From Acidobacteriota bacterium (GTDB lineage: Bacteria; Acidobacteriota; Terriglobia; Bryobacterales; Bryobacteraceae): 64,000 bases of DNA. The DNA is taken from NCBI GenBank assembly GCA_025352795.1, contig JANXSF010000136.1, forward strand, positions 41,136 through 105,135, written 5' to 3'. The translations under genes and the position numbers were made by a program. The first letter of the stretch is position 1. Every line of letters begins with the position of its first letter. Of the stretch, positions 33,024-42,166 are shown piece by piece. Below the pieces are notes generated by a model. That model was not told where the DNA came from, did no database searches, and worked only from the letters and a program-made list of their open reading frames with translations.

Positions 33024-34754
33024 TTACGATGCAAATTTGCGCAGACTTCGCTGAAATTTTTCGGCGCTCAAAGTATTCAAAATATCCCCAGCTTCCAGCC
33101 AACCTCGTCGGGCCATTTTCACTCCATAGCGCATGTTCGCCAAATGCTTGGGATGATGGGCATCGGTTGAGATGGTGAATTTGCACCCACGCGATTTCGC
33201 CAGCCGAATCAGCGCAGCATGAATATCCAATCGTTCTGGACTTGCATTGATTTCCAGAGCGACACCACGGCGGGCTGCATCGGTGGCCACTCGCTCAAAA
33301 TCGTAAATATAAGCATCCCGATGCAGTAAGATTCGTCCTGTGGGATGGCCAATCACTTTAACCGTATGGTTTTCCATTGCCGCCAATAGCCGATCGGTCA
33401 TCTCCTGCGGTTCCAGGTTCATATAACTGTGCACGCTGGCAATGACCACGTCTAATTCTGCCAACGCATCCTGTTCAATGTCCATTTTTCCGTCGCGTAA
33501 AATGTCGCATTCCAGGCCTGAAAACACTAAGATCCCCAGCGCTTTGCAATCCAACTCTTTTACCCGATGGGCGAATTCCACAACTCGCTTTTCATCTAAT
33601 CCATTGGCCATGGCCAGTGCCTTTGAATGGTCGGTGATGGCAATGTATTGGTAACCCATATCCCGTGCGGAGGCGGCCATTTCTTCCAGAGTCGCCCTTC
33701 CGTCGGTAGCGGTGGTGTGCATGTGAATGTCACCACGCATGTCGCTCAGTTCCACCAGATGCGGTAACTTGCCTTCGGCAGCAGCTTCCAATTCGCCCTG
33801 ATTTTCACGCATCTCAGGCGGAATAAAATCCAGACCCAATGCTTTGTAGATTTCTTCTTCAGTAGCCCCTGCCACCCGTTGTTCATTGTCCAACCGGAAC
33901 AGTCCATACTCATTCAACGTGAGGCCCAACTTCATCGCCCGTTGGCGCAGTGCCACGTTGTGTTCTTTACTGCCGGTGAAGTATTGCATGGCCGCGCCGT
34001 AGCTTTCCACAGGCACTGCCCGCACATCCACTTGAATCCCTTCCACACCAATGCGGGCGCTAGCTTTGCCTTCCCCCTTCCCCAACAACTCTGCGACGCG
34101 CGGAGACTTAGCAAATGTATCCAAAGCCTCTACCGCCCTGGGACCAGCAACCAAAATATCCACATCACCAGCGGTCTCTTTCCCACGACGTAGACTCCCC
34201 GCAGGCGTTATGGATTCCACACCGTCTTGCGCCAACAGAGCCACCATTTCCTGGGCAATGGCATCAGCAAAACTCAACAGAAACCGCCCTGAACTACGAC
34301 GATATTGCCCAATGGAACGCAACACTTTTTGCTCTAACTTTTCACCCATACGAGGCAATTCCCGCAATTTGCCTTCCTGGCACAGCCGTTCTAAGCCATC
34401 AATTGTTGAGACACGAAACGTTTCATAAATGGTTCGAATTGACTTCGGCCCAAGGCCTTGAATCTTCAGCAATTCGAGGGCCGTGGGTGGATACTTATGC
34501 AGCATCTCATCGCGACGCTCAAAGCTTCCCCGCTGAGCGATTTCTTCCAGCACGGAAGCAAGTCCTTTGCCGATGCCCGCAATATCGGTCACCTTACGCG
34601 CCGGATCTTTTAAGATATCAAGGACACGTTCCGGATAGCCTTCAATCACGGCCTTGGCATTTCGATAACTGCGAATGCGGAAGCCGTCTTCGCCAGCAAT
34701 TTCCATTAGATCCGCTGTCTGGTCAAGCAAGCGCGCTACTTCAATGTTCTCCAT
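33024..34754 (-). CDS. polX: DNA polymerase/3'-5' exonuclease PolX
   Basis: A 576-residue bacterial PolX. N-terminal 8-kDa region and helix-hairpin-helix motifs ([32 protein letters not shown]), the polymerase palm with [19 protein letters not shown], and a C-terminal PHP domain (from about residue 340) starting [19 protein letters not shown], with later metal ligands in [24 protein letters not shown] and [10 protein letters not shown]. It fills short gaps in base excision repair and has 3'-5' exonuclease activity in the PHP domain. GAGGA precedes the ATG. The CDF transporter gene is 9 bases upstream, so they share a transcript. Confidence 0.95.
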   Translation of the reverse strand: MENIEVARLLDQTADLMEIAGEDGFRIRSYRNAKAVIEGYPERVLDILKDPARKVTDIAGIGKGLASVLEEIAQRGSFERRDEMLHKYPPTALELLKIQGLGPKSIRTIYETFRVSTIDGLERLCQEGKLRELPRMGEKLEQKVLRSIGQYRRSSGRFLLSFADAIAQEMVALLAQDGVESITPAGSLRRGKETAGDVDILVAGPRAVEALDTFAKSPRVAELLGKGEGKASARIGVEGIQVDVRAVPVESYGAAMQYFTGSKEHNVALRQRAMKLGLTLNEYGLFRLDNEQRVAGATEEEIYKALGLDFIPPEMRENQGELEAAAEGKLPHLVELSDMRGDIHMHTTATDGRATLEEMAASARDMGYQYIAITDHSKALAMANGLDEKRVVEFAHRVKELDCKALGILVFSGLECDILRDGKMDIEQDALAELDVVIASVHSYMNLEPQEMTDRLLAAMENHTVKVIGHPTGRILLHRDAYIYDFERVATDAARRGVALEINASPERLDIHAALIRLAKSRGCKFTISTDAHHPKHLANMRYGVKMARRGWLEAGDILNTLSAEKFQRSLRKFAS

Positions 34755-34763
34755 CGTTATTCC

Positions 34764-35648
34764 TCATTGTCTTAATACTTCGTGTGGTTCCACGTGAATC
34801 AGAACATCGGCCACCCAGGGGATTTCTTTCTTTAGAGCCAGCCTTACCCGTCTGGCAATTTCATGCGAATCACGAACCGTCAAATCGGGGTCCACTTCCA
34901 GATGCAGATCAACGTGGTACTTCAGGCCGGTCTTGCGAGCGAAACATTTTTCAATTGCCAACGCCCCGTTTACGGAAAGTGCAATGCGGCGCAATTCATC
35001 CAGCCGGGCAGATTCGGGCATGGCATCGGTCAATTGGTATACCGTATCTCGAATCACAGTCAGACCCAAAATGCCGACAATCACGCCTAGAATCGCCCCG
35101 CCAATGTGGTCCGCTTCAATCATATTTACCGGATCATGCAGAGTCAAACCAAGGGCGATTAAAGCAATGGTGCTGGAAATGACGTCTACGCCATCATTCT
35201 TGGCATCGGCAACCAGGGCGGCACTTTCCATTTTGCGGCCTTGTCGCATCTTCAAAAACGACATGCCCATTTTCGTAACCAGGGAAAGCAGAAGAGGCCA
35301 CATGGCGTAGGCGGCTGGAAGAACGGGGTCGCGGCCAATGCGCCAAATACTGCGCGCGGTGATGGTAACCCCGGCCAGAGCCAGTAGAATACCCACTCCT
35401 AATGCCGCCAGAATCTCAAAGCGACCATGCCCATACGGATGATTTTCATCGGCTGGCCGCTGGGCTATCCATAGTCCGAATAACACCAGGCCACTGGCGA
35501 TCACATCGGCAGCGGACTCCAAGCCATCGGCAACTGTGGCTGTGGAATTGGCATTGGTTCCCACCCATATTTTGGCAACGGCTAACAGCGAGCTTGCCAC
35601 CATGCCGGCCAGCGCCAAACGTTGGCCCGGATGTTCGCGAATACTCAC
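34764..35648 (-). CDS. Cation diffusion facilitator family metal transporter
   Basis: A 294-residue CDF protein with six predicted spans. The metal-site motif of span 2 is in [14 protein letters not shown] (Glu/Asp type rather than the usual Asp-Asp or His-Asp), the span 5 site is [11 protein letters not shown] (DxxxD), and HPYGHGR follows span 2. The cytosolic C-terminal domain ([22 protein letters not shown]) is present. It exports Zn, Fe, Mn or Co from the cytosol in exchange for protons; the motif change prevents a firm substrate. Start is GTG at 35648, where a promoter places +1 on the start codon. AAGAG touches GTG and is too close to serve as a ribosome site. Confidence 0.88.
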   Translation of the reverse strand: MSIREHPGQRLALAGMVASSLLAVAKIWVGTNANSTATVADGLESAADVIASGLVLFGLWIAQRPADENHPYGHGRFEILAALGVGILLALAGVTITARSIWRIGRDPVLPAAYAMWPLLLSLVTKMGMSFLKMRQGRKMESAALVADAKNDGVDVISSTIALIALGLTLHDPVNMIEADHIGGAILGVIVGILGLTVIRDTVYQLTDAMPESARLDELRRIALSVNGALAIEKCFARKTGLKYHVDLHLEVDPDLTVRDSHEIARRVRLALKKEIPWVADVLIHVEPHEVLRQ

Positions 35649-35654
35649 CTCTTT

Positions 35655-35682
35655 ACTATACGGAATTCACTCCGTTTGTGAG
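35655..35682 (-). promoter_or_regulatory. Predicted leaderless promoter of CDF gene
   Basis: Minus strand CTCACA (35682-35677), 16-base spacer, TATAGT (35660-35655), then six bases to GTG at 35648, which coincides with the predicted +1. Confidence 0.55.
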
Positions 35683-35703
35683 TTTCGGCTTACACTGGAA
35701 GAG

Positions 35704-36180
35704 ATGTCGAATCAATATACGAAATACCCCGAAATGGTTATCGACCCTTCGAAAACCTATACGGCTACAATTGAAACCACGCGCGGCACCATAGTTTGTG
35801 AACTGTTTGCCGCCGATACCCCTAAGACTGTCAACAATTTTGTTTTCCTGGCCAAGGACGGCTTCTACGATGGGACCGTGTTCCATCGTGTGATTGCCGA
35901 TTTCATGGTGCAGGGCGGCGACCCCACTGGCACTGGCCGAGGCGGTCCAGGCTACAAGTTTGAAGACGAATGCAAACAGCACCTGTCGCACACCCCAGGC
36001 ACGCTTTCCATGGCCAATGCCGGACCAGGCACCAACGGCAGCCAGTTCTTTATTACGCATTTGGCCACACCGCATTTGAACGGCAAGCACACCGTGTTTG
36101 GTCGTGTAAAATCTGGCAAAGACGTGGTGGATTCTATTAAGCAGGGCGATACTTTGAAATCCGTTACGATTTCTGAGTAG
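35704..36180 (+). CDS. Peptidyl-prolyl cis-trans isomerase, cyclophilin type
   Basis: A 158-residue cytosolic cyclophilin (no signal peptide). It isomerises Xaa-Pro bonds during folding. Active-site landmarks: [20 protein letters not shown] (catalytic Arg in FHR, Gln in MVQGGD), [19 protein letters not shown] and the closing [12 protein letters not shown]. The ATG at 35704 follows GGAAGAG; a longer upstream frame exists but runs across the divergent CDF promoter. The end overlaps the convergent O-antigen ligase gene by 17 bases. Confidence 0.94.
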   Translation: MSNQYTKYPEMVIDPSKTYTATIETTRGTIVCELFAADTPKTVNNFVFLAKDGFYDGTVFHRVIADFMVQGGDPTGTGRGGPGYKFEDECKQHLSHTPGTLSMANAGPGTNGSQFFITHLATPHLNGKHTVFGRVKSGKDVVDSIKQGDTLKSVTISE

Positions 36181-37375
36181 TCGGTATCACCGCATAAACA
36201 CATTGGGAGATACCGAGTAAGAGCAGTAACACCTCGCTATCTCCTAAATTATTTTCGAACTGGCCTGAGGCAAGAATGCTCAGCATGATGGCTGTAATCG
36301 CGTGAAGAATGAAACGACGATCGCCCAAGCCCTGGGGCAACAGCTGCAAGCCACGCCAGGCATCGCGTAGGATCCAAGCCAGCATCCACAACAACATCAA
36401 CAGCGTAGGAATACCGCGCTCTGCCGCCGTTTGGAAGTAGATATTGTGCAGGTGTTCGTAATACCCTTCGGGCAGTGGACCAAGCCAAGCGGGTACGAAT
36501 TCTTTATTACGATACTTCACCATCTGCGGACCAATGCCAAGTAGCGGATGGGCCTTCACAATTTCCCAACCGATGGCCCAAGTGGCTTGACGATGCGAAT
36601 TGGAATCCAATGCAGCCCGTGGATGGATAATGCTCAGAGCCCGCTGCTGCACATTTTCAGGACTAATAAGATATACTCCCACAGCCAAAAATGGAAGCAC
36701 TAGAATCATTCGTTTATCGCGATGCCACAGCAGATAAATCACGCCGATAGCCGCGCCGATCCACATGGCCCGCGTCTGTGCCAGAATCAGCGCGATGGTG
36801 ATCAGAAGAGACGCAGGCACAATCCACCACCAATCTTTTTTCCGGTAAACTGCAAAAAGAATAAAGGCAAGCAGCGCTAGAACCGCAATCATCATATGAC
36901 CGCTGAAGGTCATCCAATGGCTCATGAATCCGGTGATGCGTGAGCCAATGTAACTGGTGGCGAAATCAATGCTATGCTCATCGGCGTAATCCCACTTGCG
37001 GTAATACTGGACCAGTGACCAGGATGCGGAAAGTACCGATGCTGCGATAGTAGTCAATAAAAGATTTCGAACCTCAACTGCACAACGGAAAGTATTTGCA
37101 ACACACAGCACAATCAAAAAGACGAAGAACTTTTTGTACTGCGGCATGCCCAGGGCGGGCGTTCCAGATGCTAAACCGGCGATGACTGTCCCTAAGAAAT
37201 AGAGCCCCAGGGGAAGTGCGTATACAGGCAAGCTGAGTCGGCGACCCTGTAAAAGCAGTGCAAGCAAAGCCGCACCCAATAGAATTTGCGACGCAGCAAT
37301 GGAGACAACGCTCAACGCAATGGAAAAGAAAGTGGCCCAAAACGCCGCTTTTACGAGTATTGAATCGCGCTCCAT
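36164..37375 (-). CDS. O-antigen ligase/polymerase family membrane protein
   Basis: About 403 residues with ten or more hydrophobic spans. The Wzy_C-type region is visible: the segment [20 protein letters not shown] and, after a periplasmic loop, [11 protein letters not shown] and [20 protein letters not shown], the conserved HxxNxxLxxxxExG-like motif of WaaL/Wzy ligases. It joins or polymerises lipid-linked glycan on the outer face of the inner membrane. The start is uncertain: ATG at 37375 has AGGA nine bases ahead, ATGs at 37402 and 37441 are alternatives. The glycosyltransferase cluster at 21.8-26.6 kb may supply its substrate. Confidence 0.84.
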   Translation of the reverse strand: MERDSILVKAAFWATFFSIALSVVSIAASQILLGAALLALLLQGRRLSLPVYALPLGLYFLGTVIAGLASGTPALGMPQYKKFFVFLIVLCVANTFRCAVEVRNLLLTTIAASVLSASWSLVQYYRKWDYADEHSIDFATSYIGSRITGFMSHWMTFSGHMMIAVLALLAFILFAVYRKKDWWWIVPASLLITIALILAQTRAMWIGAAIGVIYLLWHRDKRMILVLPFLAVGVYLISPENVQQRALSIIHPRAALDSNSHRQATWAIGWEIVKAHPLLGIGPQMVKYRNKEFVPAWLGPLPEGYYEHLHNIYFQTAAERGIPTLLMLLWMLAWILRDAWRGLQLLPQGLGDRRFILHAITAIMLSILASGQFENNLGDSEVLLLLLGISQCVYAVIPTTQKS

Positions 37376-37443
37376 CGTCGTTGTTCCTATCGTTGCCACC
37401 ATCGTTGAGACTTCCGAGTATGCCACAATTAGGGCGTTCAACT

Positions 37444-37929
37444 ATGGAAATCTATCTACTCCGCCATGGCATTGCGGAAGATCAATCGCCGACGCAACAA
37501 GACGCCCACCGGGCTCTAACCAAAGACGGCGTTACCAGACTGCGCGAAGTGTTGACGACGGTGGCCAGTGCAGGCAATTCGCCACAGTTGATTCTCAGCA
37601 GCCCCTACGTCCGGGCACGGCAGACGGCGGAAATCGCCAGGGAAATTCTCAGGGTGCAACCAGAAATTGTAGAAACCCATGCACTGGTTCCGATGGCCCA
37701 GCCACGCGAAGCCTGGGACGATATCCGAGCGTTACGTTCGGAATCGTCAATCTTGCTGGCGGGTCACGAACCGTTGATGGGACAGCTATTGGGCTTTCTG
37801 CTTTCGGTGCCGGGGCTGCAAGTGGATTTCAAGAAAGGTGCCATTGCCAAGGTGGACCTGCATTCGTTCGGTCCAGCCCCGCGTGGTGTTTTGAAGTGGT
37901 TTCTGACGGCTAAATTGGGACGATCATGA
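37444..37929 (+). CDS. sixA: Phosphohistidine phosphatase SixA
   Basis: A 161-residue histidine phosphatase. The nucleophile motif LLRHGIAEDQ at the N-terminus (RHG), SSPYVRARQTAEI with the second Arg, and LLAGHEPLMG with the catalytic His are all present; length is that of SixA, which removes phosphate from histidine phosphotransfer domains. ATG at 37444 is chosen because homology starts there; AGGG lies 11 bases ahead. The stop (37927-37929) overlaps the ATG of a 29-codon reading frame, so that small product is translated with SixA. No histidine kinase is in the window; its target is unknown. Confidence 0.9.
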   Translation: MEIYLLRHGIAEDQSPTQQDAHRALTKDGVTRLREVLTTVASAGNSPQLILSSPYVRARQTAEIAREILRVQPEIVETHALVPMAQPREAWDDIRALRSESSILLAGHEPLMGQLLGFLLSVPGLQVDFKKGAIAKVDLHSFGPAPRGVLKWFLTAKLGRS

Positions 37930-38015
37930 CTCGGGCAGTGGAGTATATTACGTTCTTTGTGGTGAGTTCGATTTTGGCGTTAGTAGTTTATCTTTGTTTA
38001 TATTTTCGGCCTTAA
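37926..38015 (+). CDS. 29-residue single-span membrane peptide coupled to SixA
   Basis: ATG at 37926 overlaps the sixA stop as ATGA, and a frame of 29 codons ends at TAA (38013-38015). The peptide starts MTRAVEYITFF, has a hydrophobic helix of about 18 residues (VVSSILALVVYLCLYF) and ends RP. No Shine-Dalgarno is needed for a coupled start. The last 20 bases of the frame are the left copy of the direct repeat that flanks the insertion; in the reconstructed uninterrupted locus its TAA would overlap the stop of the convergent pcnB-like gene, which supports it as a resident gene. No homologue is known to me; function is unknown. Confidence 0.6.
   Translation: MTRAVEYITFFVVSSILALVVYLCLYFRP
37996..38015. 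repeat. Left copy of 20-base direct repeat flanking the insertion
   Basis: Twenty bases starting GTTTATATTT and ending GGCCTTAA, identical to 39890-39909. It forms the 3' end of the small membrane peptide gene. Confidence 0.95.
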
Positions 38016-39889
38016 GCCCAAGGCTATTCAAATAATGGATTTTGAAGGGGCAACTCAATCATCGAAGGAGCGCTGCAGACCGTACGGTGTAGCCGCAGGT
38101 ACCACTTCAAGTGACCCTGCGCGACTTTGCAGGTTCTATCGCGGTGCTCGTTTCAGCAGCACAGGCCATGGGACTAGTTCACAGCGGCCAGGCTTCGGAA
38201 TTCTTTGCGGCGTTCATGGTTCCGAGCCATCAGGAAAGTAGAGATCTGACTATAGCAGAGTGCCAATCGCTTCGGAAACGCCCCTGGGGGTCATGCTTTC
38301 GCTTGAGCGCAAGAAATTCGTCGATTTGCGGATAGGCCGTTCGAATCTGCTGCGCCGTCGCCCAGCGATGGTAGGTAAGATAGAAGGATCCACCCTGTGC
38401 CAGCGCCAGATTGATGAGTTGTCGGAATGTCTCCGCCTCGTGTTCGGTTTGTGCCGGCGTATGCACAATGTGCAGGTTGATAACGATGCAAGCCCAGCTC
38501 TCGCGCGCCCAGGCCAGGAAGCTTTCTGTATCGGCGTCGATGATGCGCACCGTCCCATATATGACATTGCCCTTGCGCTCTCGTAACAAGCGCCGCGCTG
38601 CGCCCATGAACGCTGGGAGCTTTGGACGCGGCACATACAATTCGGTGATCATCTCACTGGCTGGGTGACGGGCATGTGTCTTTCGATCGAGCTTGACGTG
38701 ATAGCCCTCCACGTAAGCAGCCGACAGCTGCGAATCGGACCAATAAATCTGTCCCGAAGTTGCCAGGTAGCGCCTCTCATATACTTTGAAGGCTAACTTG
38801 CGGTTCTTGTGCGACCAATACGTAAGCCGCTCCCAATCCTCCGGATGAAACCGGGTTGGATTGGGAGTGAGTGGCGTCGAATCGGGCATGAGCTTGTAGG
38901 TTGGGAATAGGCCTTCGCGGAAAAAGGTCTCCCGTTCGTTCTCTGTCGCATACTGGAAGTCCCCATACAGGTAACCATCGCGAATCCGCGAGGCAAACAG
39001 ATCTGGGATTTCGTCCACGCTGTGACGTTCGACCACACGCTGCACTTTCCGCCTCCGTCCCAGTCGCAGTTTCACCGTCGCGATTACACCGAACAGCCCA
39101 TACCCGCCGATCACCAACCGAAACAATTCCGCGTTCTGGATGCGCGAACACGTCACGACGTCCCCAGCCGAGGTGAGCAGTGTGAACGACTCTACCTGGT
39201 CAATGAGAGGCTTCAAGTTGAGGCCGCGGCCATGGACATTGGGCGACAGCGCGCCGCCTAGCGCCAAGTTGTCCGAACCGGTCTGTTTCTGAAGAATCCC
39301 CCAGCCGTGCTGGGCATTCCAAAGATAAGCCAGCAACTCCGGCCATTGAATGCCCGCCTCTACTTCAACGATCCCACGCTCTTCGTCGAGCGCAATCACC
39401 CGATTTAGGCCACTCGTGTCGATCAACGTCGAACCGCTAGCGAATTGCTGCCCGCCCATCGCGTGGCGGCCCCCCGCAATCGAGACACTGTCTGATTCGC
39501 GCAACGCCCGCTGAAGCTCCTCGACGGAAATCGGTTTCACAACCCTGCGAACCTTGGTTCGATTGAGGCCAGAATGGATGTCGTTCACCCATACGCCCTC
39601 GGCCTCAGGGTCCGCTGCCACGGTCGTGCCAACTCCCGAAGCAGCCAAGAATCGCGCAGCGGGTAAAGCGATAAATGTCCGGCGACGTATTGGTCTCACA
39701 TAGTCCTTGTTCTTTCACTCTAAGCCAAGTCGCTCTCCACGGTACAAAACGATTCGGAAGCAGATCAAAAGATGTGGCTGAAGAAGGGATAGCCCACGAT
39801 AAACGGCATAGCGTAGAGGAACTGGTCAGCGGTCCGTCAAGCCGGGGCGTTGGTTCTAGCTTAAGTGAACAGTATTTGCCTTAAGCCGG
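38016..39889. mobile_element. Inserted 1.9-kb segment carrying a FAD oxidase gene
   Basis: The segment lies between two identical 20-base direct repeats. Its base composition is richer in GC than either side. It contains the FAD oxidase gene, a left non-coding part of 214 bases (38016-38229) and a right part of 190 bases (39700-39889). GCCTTAAGCC occurs at both ends (38009-38018 and 39878-39887), and CTTAAG recurs 20 bases apart at the right end. In the right part the frame reads AHDKRHSVEELVS (near 39800), which weakly resembles the start of IS3-type OrfA; no intact transposase or integrase is present. The left part contains an open stretch VTLRDFAGSIAVLVSAAQ that I do not recognise. Could be a decayed IS-borne or site-specifically integrated segment. 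Confidence 0.6.
38230..39699 (-). CDS. Tat-exported FAD-binding oxidase (vanillyl-alcohol oxidase type)
   Basis: A 489-residue flavoprotein. The N-terminus RRRTFIALPAARFLAASGVG is a twin-arginine-type signal, so export of the folded enzyme is likely. A PCMH FAD-binding domain follows (VSIAGGRHAMGGQQFASGST, QTGSDNLALGGALSPNVHGRG, IGGYGLFGVIATVKLRLG), and the C-terminus YPQIDEFLALKRKHDPQGRF is that of aldonolactone/sugar oxidases such as D-arabinono-1,4-lactone oxidase. The histidine in AGGRHAMGG may hold FAD covalently. AAGGA precedes the GTG start. It is the sole gene of the inserted segment and is the reason the otherwise tight gene packing is broken. Confidence 0.88.
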   Translation of the reverse strand: MRPIRRRTFIALPAARFLAASGVGTTVAADPEAEGVWVNDIHSGLNRTKVRRVVKPISVEELQRALRESDSVSIAGGRHAMGGQQFASGSTLIDTSGLNRVIALDEERGIVEVEAGIQWPELLAYLWNAQHGWGILQKQTGSDNLALGGALSPNVHGRGLNLKPLIDQVESFTLLTSAGDVVTCSRIQNAELFRLVIGGYGLFGVIATVKLRLGRRRKVQRVVERHSVDEIPDLFASRIRDGYLYGDFQYATENERETFFREGLFPTYKLMPDSTPLTPNPTRFHPEDWERLTYWSHKNRKLAFKVYERRYLATSGQIYWSDSQLSAAYVEGYHVKLDRKTHARHPASEMITELYVPRPKLPAFMGAARRLLRERKGNVIYGTVRIIDADTESFLAWARESWACIVINLHIVHTPAQTEHEAETFRQLINLALAQGGSFYLTYHRWATAQQIRTAYPQIDEFLALKRKHDPQGRFRSDWHSAIVRSLLS

Positions 39890-39909
39890 GTTTATATTTT
39901 CGGCCTTAA
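39890..39909. repeat. Right copy of 20-base direct repeat flanking the insertion
   Basis: Identical to 37996-38015. Its TTAA includes the stop codon of the convergent nucleotidyltransferase gene (39906-39908). Confidence 0.95.
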
Positions 39910-41222
39910 ACCGGAAAGCGTTGAGCAACAAATTCCAGCGCCTGCTCCCGACTCTCTAACATTCCATTTAGCTGCGCATCTTCCACCGCCGTCAGAATCT
40001 GCCGAAACAGTTCCCCTTGGGCATAGCCCATGGCAATCAGATCATTTCCTGTAATCAAACGCGGAGGTCGCAGTTCCTCTGGCTTCAATTCAGCCAACTT
40101 CCCGCGCACGAACTCAAAGTTTTCCAGACGACCGTTGCTGGACATGCAATCCAGCCGATGCAACTCCAAATGTCGGTCAAAATGCGGTTGCCGTAAAAAC
40201 CGCTTCAGTGTGCTTTGCTTCATCTTGGTAACTTCGATAAAGCGCATATGGTTCAATACCAGATCATGCACCAGTTCCACATCCTGACCGGGCAGCTTGA
40301 AGCGATTCAAAATTGTGCGGCTCATTGTGGCGCCTAGTTCAGCATGGCCATTGAAGCGAATGCGGTCGGTCACGGTGAACGTTGGAGGCTTGGCTACATC
40401 GTGCAACAGCACGCCCCACGCGAGTGCCACAGAAGGCTTTTCCAGGCCATCCAGCATCAGCAGCGTATGCGTCCAAACGTCACCTTCCGGGTGAAATTCC
40501 GGCGGTTGTTGCACACCCTGCATGGCCTTCACTTCGGGCAGTAAAACATTCAGCAATCCGGTTTCATCCAGTAACCGGAGCCCACGGCTTGCCCCGCCTT
40601 CGGTAAGAATGCGATTCAATTCATCACGAATGCGCTCTGCCGAAATTTCAACAATTCGGGGATGTAATTGTTGGATAGCGGCCATGGTTTGCGATTCCAT
40701 GGCATACCCGAAACGGGCAACGAATCGAACTGCGCGCAGCATTCGCAGATAGTCTTCCGCAAAGCGTTTTTGTGGCTGGCCGATGGCCCGCAGAATGCCC
40801 GCCCTTAGGTCTGCCTGCCCATTGCAAAAATCCAAAATCTGGTCGGTGGCAATATCGTAGAACAGCGAATTGATGGTGAAGTCACGACGCAATGCATCCT
40901 GACGCGGATCTGTTTCGTAGGTGACGCTTTCTGGATGACGACCGTCCTGATACGCGCCGTCAGATCGGAAGGTGGCCACTTCCACCGATTGCCCTTCGCG
41001 AGTTACCAGGACCACACCGAAGTGCGCCCCAATCAGCTCCGCGCCGGGGAACAATGAAGTTACTTGTTCAGGACGGGCGCTGGTAGCAATGTCGTAATCT
41101 TTCGATTCCAGGCCAAGCAGCAAATCGCGGACACAACCGCCCACCAAGTAGGCAGCGAATCCATGTGATGTAAGTGCTTCAGCAACGTGACGGGCAAGCG
41201 CAGAGCCGAATGGAAGCTGCAT
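39906..41222 (-). CDS. CCA tRNA nucleotidyltransferase / poly(A) polymerase with HD domain
   Basis: A 438-residue class II nucleotidyltransferase. It adds CCA to tRNA 3' ends or A tails to RNA. Visible motifs: AYLVGGCVRDLLLG with DYDIAT (catalytic Asp pair), the RRDFTINSLFYD motif, RMLRAVRFVARFG, then an HD domain with WGVLLHDVAKPPTF and GHAELGA. Motifs alone do not separate CCA-adding from poly(A) enzymes. Its ATG shares the A of the preceding gene's TAA (TAATG at 41222), so translation is coupled to the zinc-ribbon protein. Its stop lies in the right repeat of the insertion. Confidence 0.92.
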   Translation of the reverse strand: MQLPFGSALARHVAEALTSHGFAAYLVGGCVRDLLLGLESKDYDIATSARPEQVTSLFPGAELIGAHFGVVLVTREGQSVEVATFRSDGAYQDGRHPESVTYETDPRQDALRRDFTINSLFYDIATDQILDFCNGQADLRAGILRAIGQPQKRFAEDYLRMLRAVRFVARFGYAMESQTMAAIQQLHPRIVEISAERIRDELNRILTEGGASRGLRLLDETGLLNVLLPEVKAMQGVQQPPEFHPEGDVWTHTLLMLDGLEKPSVALAWGVLLHDVAKPPTFTVTDRIRFNGHAELGATMSRTILNRFKLPGQDVELVHDLVLNHMRFIEVTKMKQSTLKRFLRQPHFDRHLELHRLDCMSSNGRLENFEFVRGKLAELKPEELRPPRLITGNDLIAMGYAQGELFRQILTAVEDAQLNGMLESREQALEFVAQRFPV

Positions 41223-41635
41223 TATCCTTTGGCGATTTTGGTCTTGCGCCCTGGCTTGGCCACTGGCAATTCAGGCAACGAAGCATCGGGAGGAAGCTCG
41301 TCGGCAACAGGCACATCGGGAACAGCCAGGGTCAGTTCATCCACAATCAAGGCGTCGTCGATTTCAATTTCGTCGGAATCGTCATCGTCTTCCGAATCCA
41401 AATCAGCATCTGTGCCACCTTTACCTAACAAAAGCTCCTCAAGCAGCGCTGCTTTCTTGAGTTCCTTCTTTGTAGGAGGCGCTATTTCATGCCGAAATTC
41501 GTGATCGTTATAACAAGAACAGCATCGTACCTTTACTGGTTGTTCTTCCACCAGAGACACAATGTTGTGGTTGGTGATTCGTTTGCACTTAATGCAGTAA
41601 TCATCCAACGTGTCGCCTAAACGATACTCACGCAT
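41222..41635 (-). CDS. Zinc-ribbon protein with acidic linker
   Basis: A 137-residue protein I cannot assign to a family. The N-terminal half carries two Cys pairs, YCIKCKRITNHNIVSL and VRCCSCYNDHEFRHE, consistent with a small zinc ribbon of the type that grips nucleic acid or protein. The middle is strikingly acidic (DLDSEDDDDSDEIEIDD) and the end is basic (PGRKTKIAKG). The stop shares a base with the next gene's ATG, so it is co-translated with the tRNA nucleotidyltransferase, which suggests a link to RNA. The predicted transcript starts about three bases before the ATG. Confidence 0.68.
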   Translation of the reverse strand: MREYRLGDTLDDYCIKCKRITNHNIVSLVEEQPVKVRCCSCYNDHEFRHEIAPPTKKELKKAALLEELLLGKGGTDADLDSEDDDDSDEIEIDDALIVDELTLAVPDVPVADELPPDASLPELPVAKPGRKTKIAKG

Positions 41636-41644
41636 AGACTTTCA

Positions 41645-41653
41645 AGTATATCA
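41645..41653 (-). promoter_or_regulatory. Extended -10 promoter of zinc-ribbon gene
   Basis: Minus strand TGATATACT (41653-41645); TTGGCA lies 15 bases upstream as a short-spaced -35. Predicted +1 near 41638, three bases before the ATG at 41635. It lies within the end of the chromate-transporter gene. Confidence 0.5.
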
Positions 41654-42166
41654 AATGAGCGCCAATGCCAACCCGACAATCCCGGCGCCAAGCATAATCC
41701 AAAGCGGATCCAGCTTAAAGCGGATCAACAGAAAAAAGCTTGTAATGGCAATCAGTGCGGTGGCCCAGGATGTAATCGCATCGCGAGCCAGGGATATGGA
41801 TGTCGCCAGAATTAGGCCAGCGGAAGCCAGAGTTACGGCCCTCACAACGGTCTCCATTCGCGGATGATTGACGGCAGTTCCCAGCATTCGCAATAGCCCA
41901 ATGATTAAAAATGCAGGCGTAATCAGCGCGCACCATCCAGCACAAGCCCCGGAGGCACCAGCGGCCATGTAGCCGACGCTCACCAGATAAAGTCCATTGG
42001 GACCAGGGCTGACGCGGCCAGCCGCCACTGCGGTATTCAACTGCCGATCTGTGAGGATTTTTCTTTCCACAACCAGCTCCTGCCGCACAATGGGCAAAGA
42101 GGTCATGCCGCTGAATGAGGTCAGCGTGGCTTTGAGCAGAACCAAATAGAGAAGCAGGGCATTCAT
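41651..42166 (-). CDS. Chromate transporter family, C-terminal half protein
   Basis: A 171-residue CHR-domain protein with about five membrane spans: ATLTSFSGMTSLPIVRQELV, GRVSPGPNGLYLVSVGYMAA. In the short-chain chromate transporter group two such half proteins, one with FGGG and one with this variant, work as a pair with opposite topology to export or import chromate and similar oxyanions. Its ATG overlaps the stop of the N-terminal half gene as ATGA, so the two are made together. No chrB-like regulator is adjacent. Confidence 0.87.
   Translation of the reverse strand: MNALLLYLVLLKATLTSFSGMTSLPIVRQELVVERKILTDRQLNTAVAAGRVSPGPNGLYLVSVGYMAAGASGACAGWCALITPAFLIIGLLRMLGTAVNHPRMETVVRAVTLASAGLILATSISLARDAITSWATALIAITSFFLLIRFKLDPLWIMLGAGIVGLALALI

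Noticed and set aside
34115..35182. Long plus-strand open frame (355 codons) over polX and the CDF gene
   Set aside because: It lies antisense to two well-supported genes and its product matches no family; this is a codon-bias shadow.
37299..37913. 204-codon frame overlapping sixA
   Set aside because: Another frame of the sixA region without family features; sixA has complete catalytic motifs.
38016..38229. Open frame of 68 codons at the left end of the insertion as a transposase gene
   Set aside because: The translated sequence shows no transposase motif and no ribosome site; it is described only as non-coding insert DNA.
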